Positions 21,249 to 28,643 of a DNA stretch of 55,133 bases are shown here, piece by piece. Both the position numbers and the translations under genes were made by a program. The stretch is from Methylobacterium sp. J-076 (GTDB lineage: Bacteria > Pseudomonadota > Alphaproteobacteria > Rhizobiales > Beijerinckiaceae). Under the pieces are notes generated by a model that saw only the letters and a list, made by a program, of their open reading frames with translations, ran no database searches and was not told the origin of the DNA. The first letter of the stretch is position 1; each line of letters opens with the position of its first letter. Location of the stretch: assembly GCF_022829405.1 (NCBI RefSeq), contig NZ_JAKSXW010000084.1, positions 1 to 55,133 on the forward strand, given 5' to 3'.

Positions 21249-21797
21249 TCAGCGCACCGTCACCTGCTCCCTGATGCGCTCGTAGATCGCCCGGCTCAGG
21301 ACGCGCTTGGAGAGCAGGTCGCTCACCTGCGCATAGGGCCGCTTGGCGACGATGGCCCGGCCGATGTTGCCGCCGCCACGCAGCCGGTTCAGCTCGGCCG
21401 CCGTGGCCGTGTTGAGGTCGAGGAGGGCGATGGCGGGCGGCCCCTCCGTGCTCTCGGCCTTGGCGATCTCGGCCTCCCCCTTGGCTGCCGCGGAGGGCGA
21501 CGGGGCCGGGAAGGCGAGGGCGTCGCCCGGAACCTGCGCGGGGGCCGGGGCCGGCGTCACGGCCTGCGGGGCGGGCTGCGGCAAGACAGGCGCCGGGGGT
21601 GGCGCGATGGCCGGTGGCGGCGGAGCCGGGACGATCTTGCGGACCGCAGGCTGGCTCTGGACCGGCGCAGACGACGACGCGCTCACGGTCGGCGACCCCT
21701 GCGGCGAGGGTGGTACCAAATATTGGACGAGGGCGGCCAGGGCTCCAGCCAGGAGCAACAGCACCGAGATCCGTAGAATTGCTGGTCCGCTGAGCAC
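21249..21797 (-). CDS. Membrane-anchored helix-hairpin-helix protein (ComEA-like)
   Basis: A 182-residue protein with an N-terminal anchor (ILRISVLLLLAGALAALV), about 80 residues of Pro/Ala-rich linker (repeated PAPPPPAI-like runs), and a C-terminal helix-hairpin-helix domain: LDLNTATAAELNRLRGGGNIGRAIVAKRPY followed by VSDLLSKRVLSRAIYERIREQV. This arrangement resembles ComEA, the DNA receptor of natural transformation, whose motif also follows DLNTA. The first hairpin is GGGNIG, slightly different from the usual GIG, so DNA binding is likely but not proven. It is convergent with trpB. A CCGGTA-N8-TACCGG inverted repeat lies about 45 bases before the start (21838-21857). Confidence 0.75.
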   Translation of the reverse strand: MLSGPAILRISVLLLLAGALAALVQYLVPPSPQGSPTVSASSSAPVQSQPAVRKIVPAPPPPAIAPPPAPVLPQPAPQAVTPAPAPAQVPGDALAFPAPSPSAAAKGEAEIAKAESTEGPPAIALLDLNTATAAELNRLRGGGNIGRAIVAKRPYAQVSDLLSKRVLSRAIYERIREQVTVR

Positions 21798-22086
21798 GCG
21801 CTGACTATCGACACTGTTTCCGTAAAATTAACCTATTCCGGTACGGGGGCATACCGGGGCGGCAGCGTTCCGCGGGTCTGTCCCCAGACAGAGCGGCGGC
21901 GGGTCTTACGGGCCCGCCCCCGGCCCGCCCTGCCGAAGGGGGCGAGGCCCCGATTCCAGGCCGCATCCGGCACGGCCCAGGCGAGGCCGGACAGGCGGAA
22001 GGCCGCCCTCGCGGACGGAGCCGGGACGGCGCCGACGCGGGGGCGCCGGGTCGGTGAGGGCGGCGGAGAGGCGCATCAGGGGGCGG

Positions 22087-22809
22087 CTACGCTTCGGGCG
22101 CCACGCCCCGGCCGAGCGCCCCGCGGTAGCCGGTGGCCAGCACGTAGAGTTCGCTCGAATCGGCGCGGCTCGCCGAGGGCTTCACGTGGCGGACCACGGC
22201 GAAATCACGCTTGAGGTTGGCGAGCAGTTCCCCCTCGGTGCCGCCCTGGAGAACCTTGGCGAGGTAGGCGCCGCCGGGGGCCAGCACCTCGCGGGCGAAT
22301 TCGGCGGCGGTCTCCGCGAGGCCGATGATCCGCAGGTGGTCCGTCTTCTTGTGGCCGATGGTGTTGGCCGCCATGTCGGACAGCACGAGGTCGGCGGGGC
22401 CGCCGAGGAGTTCGGTGAGCTGCTTCGGCGCGTCATCGTCCAGAAAGTCGAGGGTGATGAACTCCACCCCCGCCATCGGCTCGATGGGCAGGAGATCGAT
22501 GCCGACCACGCGGCCCGTCTCACCCACGACCCGGGCCGCCACCTGCGACCAGCCGCCGGGCGCCGCGCCGAGGTCCACGACCCGCTGGCCCGGTTTCAGA
22601 AGCTTGTAGCGCTCGTCGATCTCGATGAGCTTGAAGGCCGCGCGTGAGCGATAGCCCTCCCGCTTCGCCCGGGCGACGTAGGGGTCGTTGAGCTGCCGTT
22701 CGAGCCAGCGGGTCTGGGAGGAGGTGCGCTTGCGCGCCGTCTTCACCCGCTGCTTGAGATCCCCGCGCACGCCCCCCGTGGAGCCCACGCCTCCGCGCCT
22801 GTCAGTCAT
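22087..22809 (-). CDS. rlmE: 23S rRNA 2'-O-methyltransferase (U2552)
   Basis: Methylates U2552 in the ribosomal A loop and aids 50S assembly. The 240-residue protein has the SAM-binding motif [15 protein letters not shown] and the KDKE catalytic tetrad: Lys in YRSRAAFKL, Asp in DLVLSDMAA, Lys in [11 protein letters not shown] and Glu in [12 protein letters not shown]. The first 30 residues are basic ([18 protein letters not shown]). It is 21 bases downstream of the ppx-type gene on the same strand, a pairing conserved in alphaproteobacteria. Confidence 0.93.
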   Translation of the reverse strand: MTDRRGGVGSTGGVRGDLKQRVKTARKRTSSQTRWLERQLNDPYVARAKREGYRSRAAFKLIEIDERYKLLKPGQRVVDLGAAPGGWSQVAARVVGETGRVVGIDLLPIEPMAGVEFITLDFLDDDAPKQLTELLGGPADLVLSDMAANTIGHKKTDHLRIIGLAETAAEFAREVLAPGGAYLAKVLQGGTEGELLANLKRDFAVVRHVKPSASRADSSELYVLATGYRGALGRGVAPEA

Positions 22810-22830
22810 GAACCGTCGTGTCCGCCGCCC

Positions 22831-23910
22831 TCACCGCACGGGCTTGCGCGACCATACCCCATCTTCGCGCATCATGTTCACCAGAAGCCCCTCGCGCAGT
22901 CCGCGGTCGGCGATCCGCAGGCGCTCCGACGGGAAGGCCCGGCGCAGGGCCTCCAGGATCGCGCAGCCCGCGAGCACGAGGTCGGCCCGGTCCCGGCCGA
23001 TGCAAGGGTTGTCGACGCGCTGCTCCAGCCGCGTGTCGAGAAGGTCGTCGATGGCCGCCGAGACCTCGTCGTCGCGCATCCACAGCCCATCGACCCGGCG
23101 GCGCTCGTAGCGGGCGAGCCGCAGGTGCATCGCCGCGATCGTCGTCACCGTGCCGGACGTGCCGAGCAGGTGGAAATGCTGGGCCGTGGCGGCCGGGGCG
23201 GCCCTGAGGGCGAAGGCGGAAAGCTTTTCGGCCACCTCCTCGACCATGCCCTCGAACATCCGGCGCGTGACCTCGGCGCCGCCGTGGCGCTCGGCCAGGG
23301 TGACGACGCCCACCGGCAGGCTGTCCCAGGCGCGGATCCGCAGGGTCGGGTCGGTCGAGGGGTTGGTCGCCGCTCCGTCGAGCCACGCGACCTCGGTGGA
23401 GCCGCCGCCGATGTCGAAGATCACCACCGATTCGGCCCGGGGATCGGCCAGGGCCGCGCAGCCGGTGACGGCGAGGTAGGCCTCCGTCTGCCGATCCACG
23501 ATCTCGAGGTCGAGGCCGACCGTGGAGCGCACGCGCTCCACGAAATCCGCGCCGTTCACCGCGAGGCGGCACGCCTCGGTGGCGATGATCTTGGCCCGGC
23601 GGACCCGCCGGGTCTGCATCTTGGTCCGGCAGATGCGCAGGGCCTCCACCGTCCGCTCAATAGCGGCCTCGCTCAGCCGGTCCGAGCTGCCGAGGCCCTC
23701 GCCGAGGCGGACGATGCGGGAGAAGGCGTCGATCACCCGGAAGCCGCCATAGGTCGGCTCGGCGATCAGCAGGCGGCAATTGTTGGTGCCGAGATCGAGG
23801 GCGGCATAACTCTGCCGCCGCTCGCGGCCTGCGTACAGGGTCGGCGTCTGATGCGGCGCGACGCCGGTTGCGGGCCGGGCCGGCGCGGCCGCGGCGGTCT
23901 CGTCCCTCAT
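22831..23910 (-). CDS. Ppx/GppA family exopolyphosphatase
   Basis: A 359-residue ASKHA-fold phosphatase. It has the phosphate-1 loop AALDLGTNNCRLLIAEP, RIVRLGEGLGSS, the catalytic Glu in IIATEACRLAVNGADF, and the second phosphate loop VIFDIGGGSTEVAW. Family members hydrolyse polyphosphate or pppGpp. The short length (no C-terminal HD-like domains, as in E. coli Ppx at about 513 residues) is the usual alphaproteobacterial form, so polyphosphatase versus pppGpp phosphatase cannot be told from sequence. The first about 30 residues are disordered and Ala/Pro-rich. It lies upstream of rlmE. Confidence 0.88.
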   Translation of the reverse strand: MRDETAAAAPARPATGVAPHQTPTLYAGRERRQSYAALDLGTNNCRLLIAEPTYGGFRVIDAFSRIVRLGEGLGSSDRLSEAAIERTVEALRICRTKMQTRRVRRAKIIATEACRLAVNGADFVERVRSTVGLDLEIVDRQTEAYLAVTGCAALADPRAESVVIFDIGGGSTEVAWLDGAATNPSTDPTLRIRAWDSLPVGVVTLAERHGGAEVTRRMFEGMVEEVAEKLSAFALRAAPAATAQHFHLLGTSGTVTTIAAMHLRLARYERRRVDGLWMRDDEVSAAIDDLLDTRLEQRVDNPCIGRDRADLVLAGCAILEALRRAFPSERLRIADRGLREGLLVNMMREDGVWSRKPVR

Positions 23911-24030
23911 CGGCGTGGCCGTCGAATCCTCATCGGCCGGGCTGACAGCCCGACCTCACTTGCCCGCGAGCCTACAGGCTCACACGGGAACTGCAATGAA
24001 AGAACGTCACCGGGCACCGGGAGGGGCCCT

Positions 24031-24504
24031 TCAGGCGAAGACCTTGGCGAGCCCGGCGGTGCGGGGAATCGGCCGGAGCAGGCTCTTCACCTGGGAATAG
24101 GGGCGGGGGCGGTTGATGATCTCGTCGAGGCGCGACCACAGCGTCTTGGGGGAGAACGGCTTGGCGATGATCTCGTTGACGCCGAGCCCGACCGCCCGGT
24201 CCACCACGTTCCGGCGCGGCTGGGCCAGCATCAGGATGATCGGCAGGGTGGGGCAGGGGGAGGTGGTGGGCGTGCGCGCCAACCGGATGAACTCTTCCCC
24301 CGACAGGATCGACAGGTCCCAGTCGATGATGGCGATGTCGGGCTTGCTCTCGGCCAGGACGCCGAGCGCCTCGGCGCCATCGGGCGCCTCCAGGACGCGC
24401 TTGATGCCCACGCGCATCAGCATGTCCCGGACGATTCGCCGGATATAGAGGCTCTCGTCGACGACGAGGGCGGAGAGGTCGGGGAATGTGGGTGTGGCGA
24501 TCAT
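24031..24504 (-). CDS. Orphan response-regulator receiver protein
   Basis: A 157-residue stand-alone receiver domain with no output domain. Phospho-acceptor Asp61 sits in IAIIDWDLSILSGEEF, the N-terminal acidic pair is Asp16-Glu17 in ALVVDESLY, and Lys115 is in IIAKPFSPKTLW. The conserved switch Thr/Ser of the fourth strand is replaced by Leu93 (PIILMLAQP). The last about 35 residues (RPRPYSQVKSLLRPIPRT) are basic and may bind a partner. Similar orphan receivers in Hyphomicrobiales act as chemotaxis or cell-cycle relays, but no kinase is nearby, so its role is unknown. No gene lies between 24505 and 24776. Confidence 0.8.
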   Translation of the reverse strand: MIATPTFPDLSALVVDESLYIRRIVRDMLMRVGIKRVLEAPDGAEALGVLAESKPDIAIIDWDLSILSGEEFIRLARTPTTSPCPTLPIILMLAQPRRNVVDRAVGLGVNEIIAKPFSPKTLWSRLDEIINRPRPYSQVKSLLRPIPRTAGLAKVFA

Positions 24505-24734
24505 CGGGTGCGTCGTCCCGTCGCGACCTTAGCCAAACCCAGTTTGCAATTCGCTAACGCCGCTCGCCCTGAGCGCGATGGTTGCGGCGGGAAAGTGACG
24601 GAACCGCCGCGTTTCGGCCTAAAAGGACCTTGCGGTCAAGGCCCGATTGCGTCAGGACTGACCCATTATTCTTGGTTAGCGTGACCTGGGGTAATGCGCA
24701 GTGCGAGCCGCCGATCCTCCGCAATGGTCGGCGT

Positions 24735-24747
24735 GTATTCTGAATAC
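24735..24747. promoter_or_regulatory. Perfect 13-bp palindrome upstream of the cold-shock gene
   Basis: GTATTCTGAATAC is self-complementary around a central T and lies 29 bases before the cold-shock ATG. It could be an operator or a small hairpin in the 5' leader of the mRNA, where cold-shock genes are often controlled. Confidence 0.4.
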
Positions 24748-24776
24748 GGGCGGCGGACGGTTTTTGCGAGCTTCTA

Positions 24777-25589
24777 ATGGGACGTGGTCGTGATTTCAGA
24801 GGGCCGCAGAAGCGCGGCTTCGACGAGGGCGGTGAGCCGAGATGGCCTGATCAGGCTCCCTCGGGCGGCTTTGGCGGTGGCTACGGCGGTGGCGGTGGCG
24901 GCGGCGGTTTTGGTGGCGGTGGTGGCGGCGGCTACGGCGGGGGCGGCTTCGACCGCGGCCCGGCACGCGGCGCGGCCCCGGCTCCGACGGGCCCCGAGCG
25001 CGATGCCACGGTGAAGTGGTTCAACAAGGAGAAGGGCTTCGGCTTCGTCGAACTCGGCGACGGTTCGGGCGATGCCTTCCTCCACATCCGGGCCGTCGAG
25101 GCGGCCGGCCATGACGACCTCATGCCCGGCACCAAGCTGATGGTCACGACGGCGCAGGGTCAGAAGGGTCCGCAGGTCACGAGCGTGACCAGCGTCGACA
25201 CGTCGACGGCCGAGGCTCCGGCTCCCCGCCGCGAGTTCCGTCCGCGCACCGGCGGCTTCGGTGCCCCCGGCGCCGGCGGTGACCGCTTCGGTGGCGGTGG
25301 CGGCGACCGTTTCGGTGGCGGCGGCGACCGCTTCGGCGGTGGCGGCGGCGGTGGCGGGCGTCCCCCGTCCGGCCCCTCCACCGAGATGGTCGGCACCGTG
25401 AAGTGGTACGACCCGGCCAAGGGCTTCGGCTTCGTCTCGGTGAACGACGGCGGCAAGGACGTGTTCGTCCACCGTTCGGCGCTCGCCCGCGCCGGCCTCG
25501 ACTCGCTGGCCGAGGGCCAGCAGGTCACCCTCGGCGTCGTCGAGGGCATGAAGGGCCGTGAGGCCCAGTCGATCAACGTCGACGGCTGA
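24777..25589 (+). CDS. Double cold-shock-domain protein with Gly-rich linkers
   Basis: A 270-residue single-stranded nucleic-acid-binding protein. Two cold-shock domains are visible: residues about 77-140 (DATVKWFNKEKGFGFVELGD, GDAFLHI) and about 204-270 (VGTVKWYDPAKGFGFVSVND, KDVFVHR). Both keep the RNP1 (KGFGFV) and RNP2 (AFLHI, VFVHR) motifs. The N-terminal about 70 residues and the middle about 50 residues are Gly-rich with GGGYGGGG and DRFGGGGGDRFGGG repeats, unusual in bacteria and likely disordered. Such FG/YG/RG-like segments promote RNA condensates in eukaryotic proteins, which is an analogy only. It is much longer than CspA (about 70 residues) and likely an RNA chaperone. No other gene is nearby. 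Confidence 0.92.
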   Translation: MGRGRDFRGPQKRGFDEGGEPRWPDQAPSGGFGGGYGGGGGGGGFGGGGGGGYGGGGFDRGPARGAAPAPTGPERDATVKWFNKEKGFGFVELGDGSGDAFLHIRAVEAAGHDDLMPGTKLMVTTAQGQKGPQVTSVTSVDTSTAEAPAPRREFRPRTGGFGAPGAGGDRFGGGGGDRFGGGGDRFGGGGGGGGRPPSGPSTEMVGTVKWYDPAKGFGFVSVNDGGKDVFVHRSALARAGLDSLAEGQQVTLGVVEGMKGREAQSINVDG

Positions 25590-25640
25590 ACCCCGGTCGC
25601 GCGGCGCCTCCCTGTCGCCGCGTTGCCATGACATAGCCTG

Positions 25641-25668
25641 AACGGCGGCTCCGCCCGGGGCCGCCGTT
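25641..25668 (+). terminator. Possible terminator after the cold-shock gene
   Basis: A 9-bp stem (AACGGCGGC at 25641-25649, GCCGCCGTT at 25660-25668) with a 10-base loop, 52 bases after the stop. There is no T tract, so it may be only an mRNA-stabilising hairpin. Confidence 0.45.
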
Positions 25669-25692
25669 CGTGTGTGTCGCCCTGAGTTTCGC

Positions 25693-25947
25693 ATGGTCCG
25701 CCGCCTTCCGCCGCTCCTCTGCGTGATCTGCTCCGTTGCCCTGCCGGCCCAGGCCGAAGACTTCACCGGCGCCTATGCCGGGGTGAATGCCGGCTACGGC
25801 TGGAGCCGGGAGGGGAACCACGGCACGGCCCCCGCCACCCTGCCGGGCGCCACCGCCACCGTGCCCTCCGCCCCCAGCCTCCCGCCGAGCGCCACAGCCG
25901 CCGCCGCCGCCCTCCGGCATTCCGGCCGAAGCACCGCAGGGCGCTGA
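25693..25947 (+). CDS. Short secreted protein with a porin-like N-terminus
   Basis: An 84-residue precursor starting at the ATG at 25693. The signal peptide (RRLPPLLCVICSVALPAQA) is probably cleaved before EDFTGAYAGVNAGYGWSREG, a stretch that matches the first mature strand of Omp25/Omp31-like barrels (FTGxYxGxNxGYGW). After that the frame becomes low-complexity Ala/Pro/Ser (LPPSATAAAAALR) and stops; there is no second strand, so it cannot fold as a barrel. It may be a decayed porin or a real short envelope peptide, a class I recall in Methylobacterium. No frameshift repair that restores a barrel is visible in the next 280 bases (25948-26230), which hold no gene. Confidence 0.6.
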   Translation: MVRRLPPLLCVICSVALPAQAEDFTGAYAGVNAGYGWSREGNHGTAPATLPGATATVPSAPSLPPSATAAAAALRHSGRSTAGR

Positions 25948-26230
25948 CGGTCGCCCCTGTCGTCGCCACCGCACCCCCGTCTTTGGCGAGCGAATCGCCC
26001 CGATCAGCGCCGTCGCCGAGCGCGACGAATCCCGGGTTCGCCCCACGTCGCCCATCCGGACGCTGCGGCAGCGTGACGCCGCGTGCGGAGCGGGCCTCGG
26101 CTTGTCCCGAACGCGCCCGCCGGCCCCTGGCCCTCTCCGTCGCGAACGGCGCCAAGTGCTTGGCGGCTGGCTGGAATCGTTCCGAAAGATAGCGATTGCG
26201 AGCTGCCACGGGCCACTGCTACCCGACCCC

Positions 26231-26584
26231 ATGGCCAACGACTCGCTCACCGACGGCGTCCCGCCCGACCCTGCCTCCCGCAAGGGATCGACGGGCCTAG
26301 GCGACCGCCTCGGCGTCGCGGGCCGGGTGGTGCTGGCGATCATCGGGGGCTACGCCGTCGCCGCCCTCGCGACGGCGCTCGGCGCCCTCATCCTGCCGCT
26401 GCCGCGGGCGGAGGCGGTCTCCGCCGCGACGATGGCGAGTTTCGCAGTGATGGCGGGCGCCGTGGTCTTCGTCTTCGCCACCCCCTCCCTCGGCCGCGCG
26501 GTCCTGGGCATCGCCGGATCGGCGGCGATCCTCGCCGCGGCGCTGTGGCTGGTGGGCGGCTTCTCGCCGACGGGGCCGGCATGA
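26231..26584 (+). CDS. DUF3649 iron-uptake accessory membrane protein
   Basis: A 117-residue inner-membrane protein with three hydrophobic helices (VVLAIIGGYAVAALATALGAL, ATMASFAVMAGAVVFVFATP and AVLGIAGSAAILAAALWLVG). The start is the ATG at 26231. GGYAVAALATALGALILPLPRAEAV is characteristic of DUF3649, the first gene of a three-gene set that also has a PepSY protein and DUF3325. Its stop overlaps the next start (ATGA). In other genomes this set neighbours TonB-dependent siderophore receptors, so it is presumed to act in iron-siderophore handling in the inner membrane; no receptor is in this window. Confidence 0.8.
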   Translation: MANDSLTDGVPPDPASRKGSTGLGDRLGVAGRVVLAIIGGYAVAALATALGALILPLPRAEAVSAATMASFAVMAGAVVFVFATPSLGRAVLGIAGSAAILAAALWLVGGFSPTGPA

Positions 26585-28095
26585 GCGAGCCGAGACGCTT
26601 CCGCCAATCCATGGCGTGGCTCCACACCTGGGCGGGGCTCGTGGTCGGCTGGGTCCTGTTCGCGGTGTTCGTCACCGGGACCGCGAGTTACTACCGGGAG
26701 GACATTTCCCGCTGGATGCGCCCGGAAACCACCGAGACGCGGGTGGACCCTGCCACGGCGGCGACGCTGGCGGGCCAGTTCCTCGCCCGCCAGCCGGAGA
26801 ACACCGGGGGCTGGTTCATCGGTCTGCCCAAGGCGGAGAAGCCGCTGACCGAAGTGTACTGGTGGACGTCCTTCGACGGCCCTTTCCACCACGCCCTCCT
26901 GGATCCGGCGACCGGGGAGCCGACCCGCACCCGCGACACGCAGGGCGGCGACTTCCTCTACAGGTTTCACTTCGAACTCGCCCTGCCGTCGCAATGGGGG
27001 CGGTGGATCGTCGGCGCCTGCGCGATGGTGCTGCTCATCGCCCTCGTCTCCGGCATCGTCACCCATCGCCGCATCTTCGCGGACTTCTTCACCTTCCGTC
27101 CGAATCGGTCGCGGCAGCGGGCATGGCTCGACGCGCACAACCTGTTCGGGGTGCTGCCGCTGCCGTTCCACCTGATGATCACCTATACGGGGCTCGCGAC
27201 CCTCGCACCGATGCTGATGCCCTGGGCGGTCCAGACCGCCTATCGCGACGCGCCTTTGGATTATTTCGTCGAGGCGGGGCTGATGCCGAAATCCCGCCCG
27301 CCCTCGGGCCAGCGGGCGGAGGGACTACCGCTCGGCGACATCGTGGCCCGCGCCGCGTCGGCCGGCGGCGAACTGCCCGAGGCCCTGCTCGTCTCCTCGC
27401 CCGGCGACGCCGCCGCCACGGTGAACGCGGTGTTCGAGGAGCCGCACGGCCTCACCCATTTGCACCCGCAGATCGCCTACGATGCAGTCTCCGGCGCCGA
27501 ATGGGCCCGCAACGGAGCGGCGGGCGCGGCCACGCGCACCGCCACGGTGATGTACGGGCTCCACGAGGCGCATTTCGCGGCGCCGGCCCTGCGCGCGCTG
27601 TTCTTCCTGTGCGGCGCCCTGGGGGCGGCGACCGTGGCCTCCGGCCTCGTCCTGTGGACGGTGGCTCGGGCGCCGAAGGGGGCCGCGCCGGAGGGGATCG
27701 GCCTGCGGCTCGTGCGGGTCCTGAACATCGGCACGATCGCCGGCCTGCCCGCGGGGATCGCCGCCTTCTTCCTGGCGAACCGGCTGCTTCCCCCGGATCT
27801 CGCCGGCCGCGCGAGCGCGGAGGTCTGGGCCTTCTTCGGCACATGGGCCGTCGTAGCCGCGATCGGGGCGCTGGCACCCCGGGCCCGGGCATGGCCCGCC
27901 GCCCTCGGCCTCGCGGCGGCGGCGTTCCTCGCCGTGGTCCCCGCCGACCTCGCCTTCGTCGGCGAGGCGCGGTTCGTGGCCTTCGACGTGGCGATGCTGG
28001 CCGCCGCCACGCTCCTGATCCTCGCCGCCCGGACGGCGACGCGCCCCCCCGCTGCCCTGTGGCGGAGCCCCCCGACCGGGGCTGTCGAAGCATGA
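26581..28095 (+). CDS. PepSY-associated transmembrane protein (siderophore reduction/uptake)
   Basis: A 504-residue protein of the PiuB/FsqB-type PepSY family. The first helix carries the His ligand in WLHTWAGLVVGWVLFAVFVTG, followed by PepSY-type periplasmic segments (DFLYRFHFELALP) and three or four further helices: WIVGACAMVLLIALVSGIVTHRR, FHLMITYTGLATLAPML and LRALFFLCGALGAATVASGLVLWTV. Conserved His in HTWAG, HRR, DAHN, FHLM and LHEAH suggest haem or iron coordination. The C-terminal 130 residues add four weakly conserved helices. Related proteins reduce ferri-siderophores in the inner membrane. The start overlaps the DUF3649 stop; the stop overlaps the DUF3325 start. Confidence 0.87.
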   Translation: MSEPRRFRQSMAWLHTWAGLVVGWVLFAVFVTGTASYYREDISRWMRPETTETRVDPATAATLAGQFLARQPENTGGWFIGLPKAEKPLTEVYWWTSFDGPFHHALLDPATGEPTRTRDTQGGDFLYRFHFELALPSQWGRWIVGACAMVLLIALVSGIVTHRRIFADFFTFRPNRSRQRAWLDAHNLFGVLPLPFHLMITYTGLATLAPMLMPWAVQTAYRDAPLDYFVEAGLMPKSRPPSGQRAEGLPLGDIVARAASAGGELPEALLVSSPGDAAATVNAVFEEPHGLTHLHPQIAYDAVSGAEWARNGAAGAATRTATVMYGLHEAHFAAPALRALFFLCGALGAATVASGLVLWTVARAPKGAAPEGIGLRLVRVLNIGTIAGLPAGIAAFFLANRLLPPDLAGRASAEVWAFFGTWAVVAAIGALAPRARAWPAALGLAAAAFLAVVPADLAFVGEARFVAFDVAMLAAATLLILAARTATRPPAALWRSPPTGAVEA

Positions 28096-28439
28096 GCGCC
28101 GCCGGCCTCGGAGTCTGCGTCGCCCTGGCCTTCGCCGGCCTCGCCTGCCTCGCCCTAAGCCTCGACAGGCATCACCGCGCCGTCCTGCGCCGGCCGCTCC
28201 CCCGGGGCCGCGCCCGGCCGCTGCGAGCGGCGGGCTGGGCGGGGCTCGGCCTGTCCTTCTACGCCGCCGTGGCCCTGGCCGGCTGGAACTTCGGGCCGGT
28301 CCAGGCGGTCGGCGCCGTCACCGCCGCGGCGCTGGGGGTCGCCCTCTGCCTCGCCTACCGGCCCGGCTGGCTGCGCCCCGCCGCCGTCGCCGCCCTGCCG
28401 CTGGCGGCGGCCTGCCTGCCCTTCGCCCTGGCCGCGTAA
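28092..28439 (+). CDS. DUF3325 iron-uptake accessory membrane protein
   Basis: A 115-residue four-helix inner-membrane protein (GVCVALAFAGLACLALSLDRHH, LGLSFYAAVALAGWNFGPVQ, VGAVTAAALGVALCLAY, VAALPLAAACLPFALAA). The DRHH motif after the first helix and W-x-F-G-P in the second are typical of DUF3325. It completes the coupled DUF3649-PepSY-DUF3325 unit by a four-base overlap with the preceding stop. Function beyond co-occurrence with siderophore uptake genes is not known. Confidence 0.78.
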   Translation: MSAAGLGVCVALAFAGLACLALSLDRHHRAVLRRPLPRGRARPLRAAGWAGLGLSFYAAVALAGWNFGPVQAVGAVTAAALGVALCLAYRPGWLRPAAVAALPLAAACLPFALAA

Positions 28440-28643
28440 GACCGGGGTCGCCAACCGCCCGCAGCAGGCGTAGGCTCCGGGCTTGGGGCGCATCGGCCAA
28501 AAGTCCACCTTGCGTCGGCCGGCCATCTGACATTGGCTGCACCCGGACGCCGAGCGAGCGCGGCGAGGGGATCCCAGCGCCCGGGATCCCGACACGAACG
28601 AGCTGCGGTCCGCGAGGCCGGGCCATTTCCAGGGAGAACGCCC

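Noticed and set aside
24860..25370. A possible CRISPR or satellite array in the GGCGGT repeats
   Set aside because: The repeats are short, irregular and in frame, encoding Gly-rich linkers. There are no spacers of constant length and no cas genes.
24774..25766. A 330-residue minus-strand frame rich in Ala, Thr and Glu over the cold-shock gene
   Set aside because: It is the complement of the Gly-rich repeats. The cold-shock domains on the plus strand are certain.
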